Positions 6,307 to 7,608 of a stretch of 7,608 bases of DNA are shown here, one piece after another. Position numbers and translations under genes: made by a program. Positions within the stretch are counted from its first letter, which is position 1, and every line of letters starts with the position of its first letter. Source of the DNA: an uncultured Bacilli bacterium (GTDB lineage: Bacteria; Bacillota_I; Bacilli_A; RF39; UBA660). The stretch is taken from NCBI GenBank assembly GCA_934095805.1, contig CAKOKV010000042.1, forward strand, positions 1 through 7,608. Direction: 5' to 3'. The notes beneath the pieces are model-generated. The model was given only the letters and a program-made list of their open reading frames with translations, had not been told where the DNA came from and did no database searches.

Positions 6307-7449
6307 ATGGAGAGTATTAAGGGAGTTAATGTAACTGGTAAAAGAGTTATAGTTAGAGTTGACTATAATGTACCAATTACTGATGGAAAGATTGATGATG
6401 ATACTAGAATAATAGCTAGTTTAAGAACAATTAATTATTTAATAGATAAAAAGGCTAAAATAATATTATTATCTCATTTAGGAAGAATTAAATCACAAGC
6501 TGATAAAGAAAAAAATTCTCTTGAAGTAGTAGCTAGACATTTATCTACTCTTGTATCTTGCGGTATATATTTTGTTCCTTTTACAAGAGGGGAATTAGTT
6601 GAAAAAACTATTCAAAATATGAATGATGGTGAAATTGTTATTTTAGAAAATACTAGATACGAAGATTATCCTAAATCACTTGAAAGTTCTTGTGATGAAG
6701 CATTATCTAAATATTGGGCATCTCTTGGTGATATATTTGTATTAGATGCTTTTGGTAGTGCTCATAGATGTCATGCTTCAACATATGGTATATCTAAATT
6801 TTTACCATCTTATTCTGGTTTCCTAATTGATAATGAAGTTTCTATGCTTGATAGTGCAATTCATCAAAGAAAAACATTAATTTTAGGTGGAGCTAAAGTA
6901 GATGATAAGATTGGTGTTATTGATAATTTAATTAATACAAGTGATTATATATTACTTGGAGGGGCAATGTGTTTTACATTCTTAAAAGCAAGTGGTATTA
7001 ATGTTGGAGAAAGTATTGTTAGTGATGATAAGATTAGATATGCTAAAAATTTAATTGATACTCATAAAAATAAAATTATATTACCAATTGATGTTGTAAC
7101 TAATAACGGAGTAAAGTTAGTTACTGAAATGAGTAATAGTGATATTGGATATGATATTGGTCCTAAAACTATAAGTATGTATAAAGAATTATTAATAAAT
7201 AGTAAATTAATATTATGGAATGGACCTCTTGGTATGTTTGAAGATCCAAGATATGAAGATGGTACTAAAAAGGTAATGCAATTTATATATAATCAATCAA
7301 TTCCTACTATTTTGGCAGGAGGAGATATTATAAGTGCTTCACATAAGTTTAAATATAATTTTACATATTTATCAACTGGTGGAGGAGCAACACTTGAATA
7401 TTTAGAAGGAAAAAGATTTAAAACATTAGAAAGATTAAATGGTAAGTAG
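6307..7449 (+). CDS. pgk: Phosphoglycerate kinase (divergent)
   Basis: This 380-residue protein is slightly shorter than the usual 390-400 residues. It interconverts 1,3-bisphosphoglycerate plus ADP with 3-phosphoglycerate plus ATP in glycolysis. The N-terminal phosphoglycerate-binding domain has VIVRVDYNVP at 14-23, R34, SHLGR at 56-60, ENTRY at 114-118 and DAFGSAHRCHAS at 147-158. The nucleotide domain has GGAKVDDKI at 194-202, GGAM at 218-221, WNGPLGMFE at 304-312, GGD at 338-340 and STGGGA at 356-361. Main substrate, nucleotide and hinge motifs are therefore intact. Several usually conserved positions differ: R40 where a Pro-Thr pair normally starts, I61 after HLGR, L146 in place of Asn before DAFG, A337 in place of Gly before GGD, and a changed C-terminal KLPG-like segment. 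It is probably active. AGGT at 6297-6300 overlaps the upstream stop and serves as the likely binding site. The TPI-like gene follows after one base. Confidence 0.93.
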   Translation: MESIKGVNVTGKRVIVRVDYNVPITDGKIDDDTRIIASLRTINYLIDKKAKIILLSHLGRIKSQADKEKNSLEVVARHLSTLVSCGIYFVPFTRGELVEKTIQNMNDGEIVILENTRYEDYPKSLESSCDEALSKYWASLGDIFVLDAFGSAHRCHASTYGISKFLPSYSGFLIDNEVSMLDSAIHQRKTLILGGAKVDDKIGVIDNLINTSDYILLGGAMCFTFLKASGINVGESIVSDDKIRYAKNLIDTHKNKIILPIDVVTNNGVKLVTEMSNSDIGYDIGPKTISMYKELLINSKLILWNGPLGMFEDPRYEDGTKKVMQFIYNQSIPTILAGGDIISASHKFKYNFTYLSTGGGATLEYLEGKRFKTLERLNGK

Positions 7450-7450
7450 T

Positions 7451-7608
7451 ATGAAGAAAGTTATTCTTAATCAAAAAAGTTATTTGTTTTATGATGAAAT
7501 GGTTAAATTCAAAAGTGATTTTGATAAATTAAAGTCTAATAATTATGAATTTGTGTTATTTCCCCCAATACTTTATTTATCTTTATTTAAAGATAGTAAG
7601 TATTTAGT
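7451..7608 (+). CDS. tpiA: Triosephosphate isomerase-like protein (3' partial, divergent)
   Basis: The frame starts one base after the pgk stop and stays open for 52 codons to the window end. The residues fit the start of a TIM barrel: a first strand KKVILNQKS with the Asn-x-Lys pair (N7, K9) that supplies catalytic Asn and Lys in triosephosphate isomerase, an amphipathic helix, and a second strand EFVLFPPILYLSLF resembling the usual VxxxPPxxYL. The typical GNWKMN signature is changed around the retained Asn and Lys, with Leu, Gln and Ser replacing Gly, Trp and Met. Position after pgk supports the call because the two genes are common neighbours in Bacillota. Only a weak binding site is visible, so translation is probably coupled to pgk. 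It remains provisional without the His and Glu catalytic regions, which lie beyond the window. Confidence 0.62.
   Translation, partial: MKKVILNQKSYLFYDEMVKFKSDFDKLKSNNYEFVLFPPILYLSLFKDSKYL

Overview
The window is a very AT-rich, tightly packed run of genes, all on the + strand, from what looks like a low-GC Bacillota/Bacilli genome, probably one of the uncultured gut lineages related to RF39 or Erysipelotrichales. That assignment is inferred from base composition, A/T-ending codons, AGGAG-type ribosome binding sites and the gene families present. The standard bacterial code fits: the genes end in TAA, TAG or TGA, and tryptophans are encoded by TGG, so this is not a TGA=Trp mollicute. Adjacent genes overlap or lie at most about 17 bases apart. 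No internal promoter, terminator, RNA gene, mobile element or CRISPR array was seen, and there is no gene-free stretch over 300 bases. The whole window could be part of one transcription unit.

Positions 1-5723 form an envelope-associated block. It begins with the 3' part of a large lamin-tail/CotH-kinase protein whose start lies upstream. Next come a VTC-type polyphosphate polymerase domain protein, a DUF4956 membrane protein, a membrane-anchored protein with two tandem DUF6273-like repeats, and a membrane-anchored phosphodiester glycosidase (NAGPA family) with a threonine-rich tail. CotH, VTC and DUF4956 genes are known neighbours in Bacillota. The two anchored proteins extend that set here. 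Phosphate chemistry recurs: a kinase fold, a polyphosphate polymerase and a sugar-phosphodiester glycosidase. I infer that the block makes or modifies a phosphate-containing surface polymer or phosphorylated surface proteins, with the VTC protein on the cytoplasmic side and the CotH, repeat and NAGPA domains outside.

Positions 5741-7608 hold cytoplasmic metabolic genes: a small P-loop (deoxy)nucleoside monophosphate kinase-like protein, a somewhat divergent phosphoglycerate kinase, and the first 52 codons of what appears to be a divergent triosephosphate isomerase, cut by the window end. The pgk-tpi order is a common glycolytic arrangement. Both proteins depart from consensus at several motif positions while keeping the main catalytic residues.
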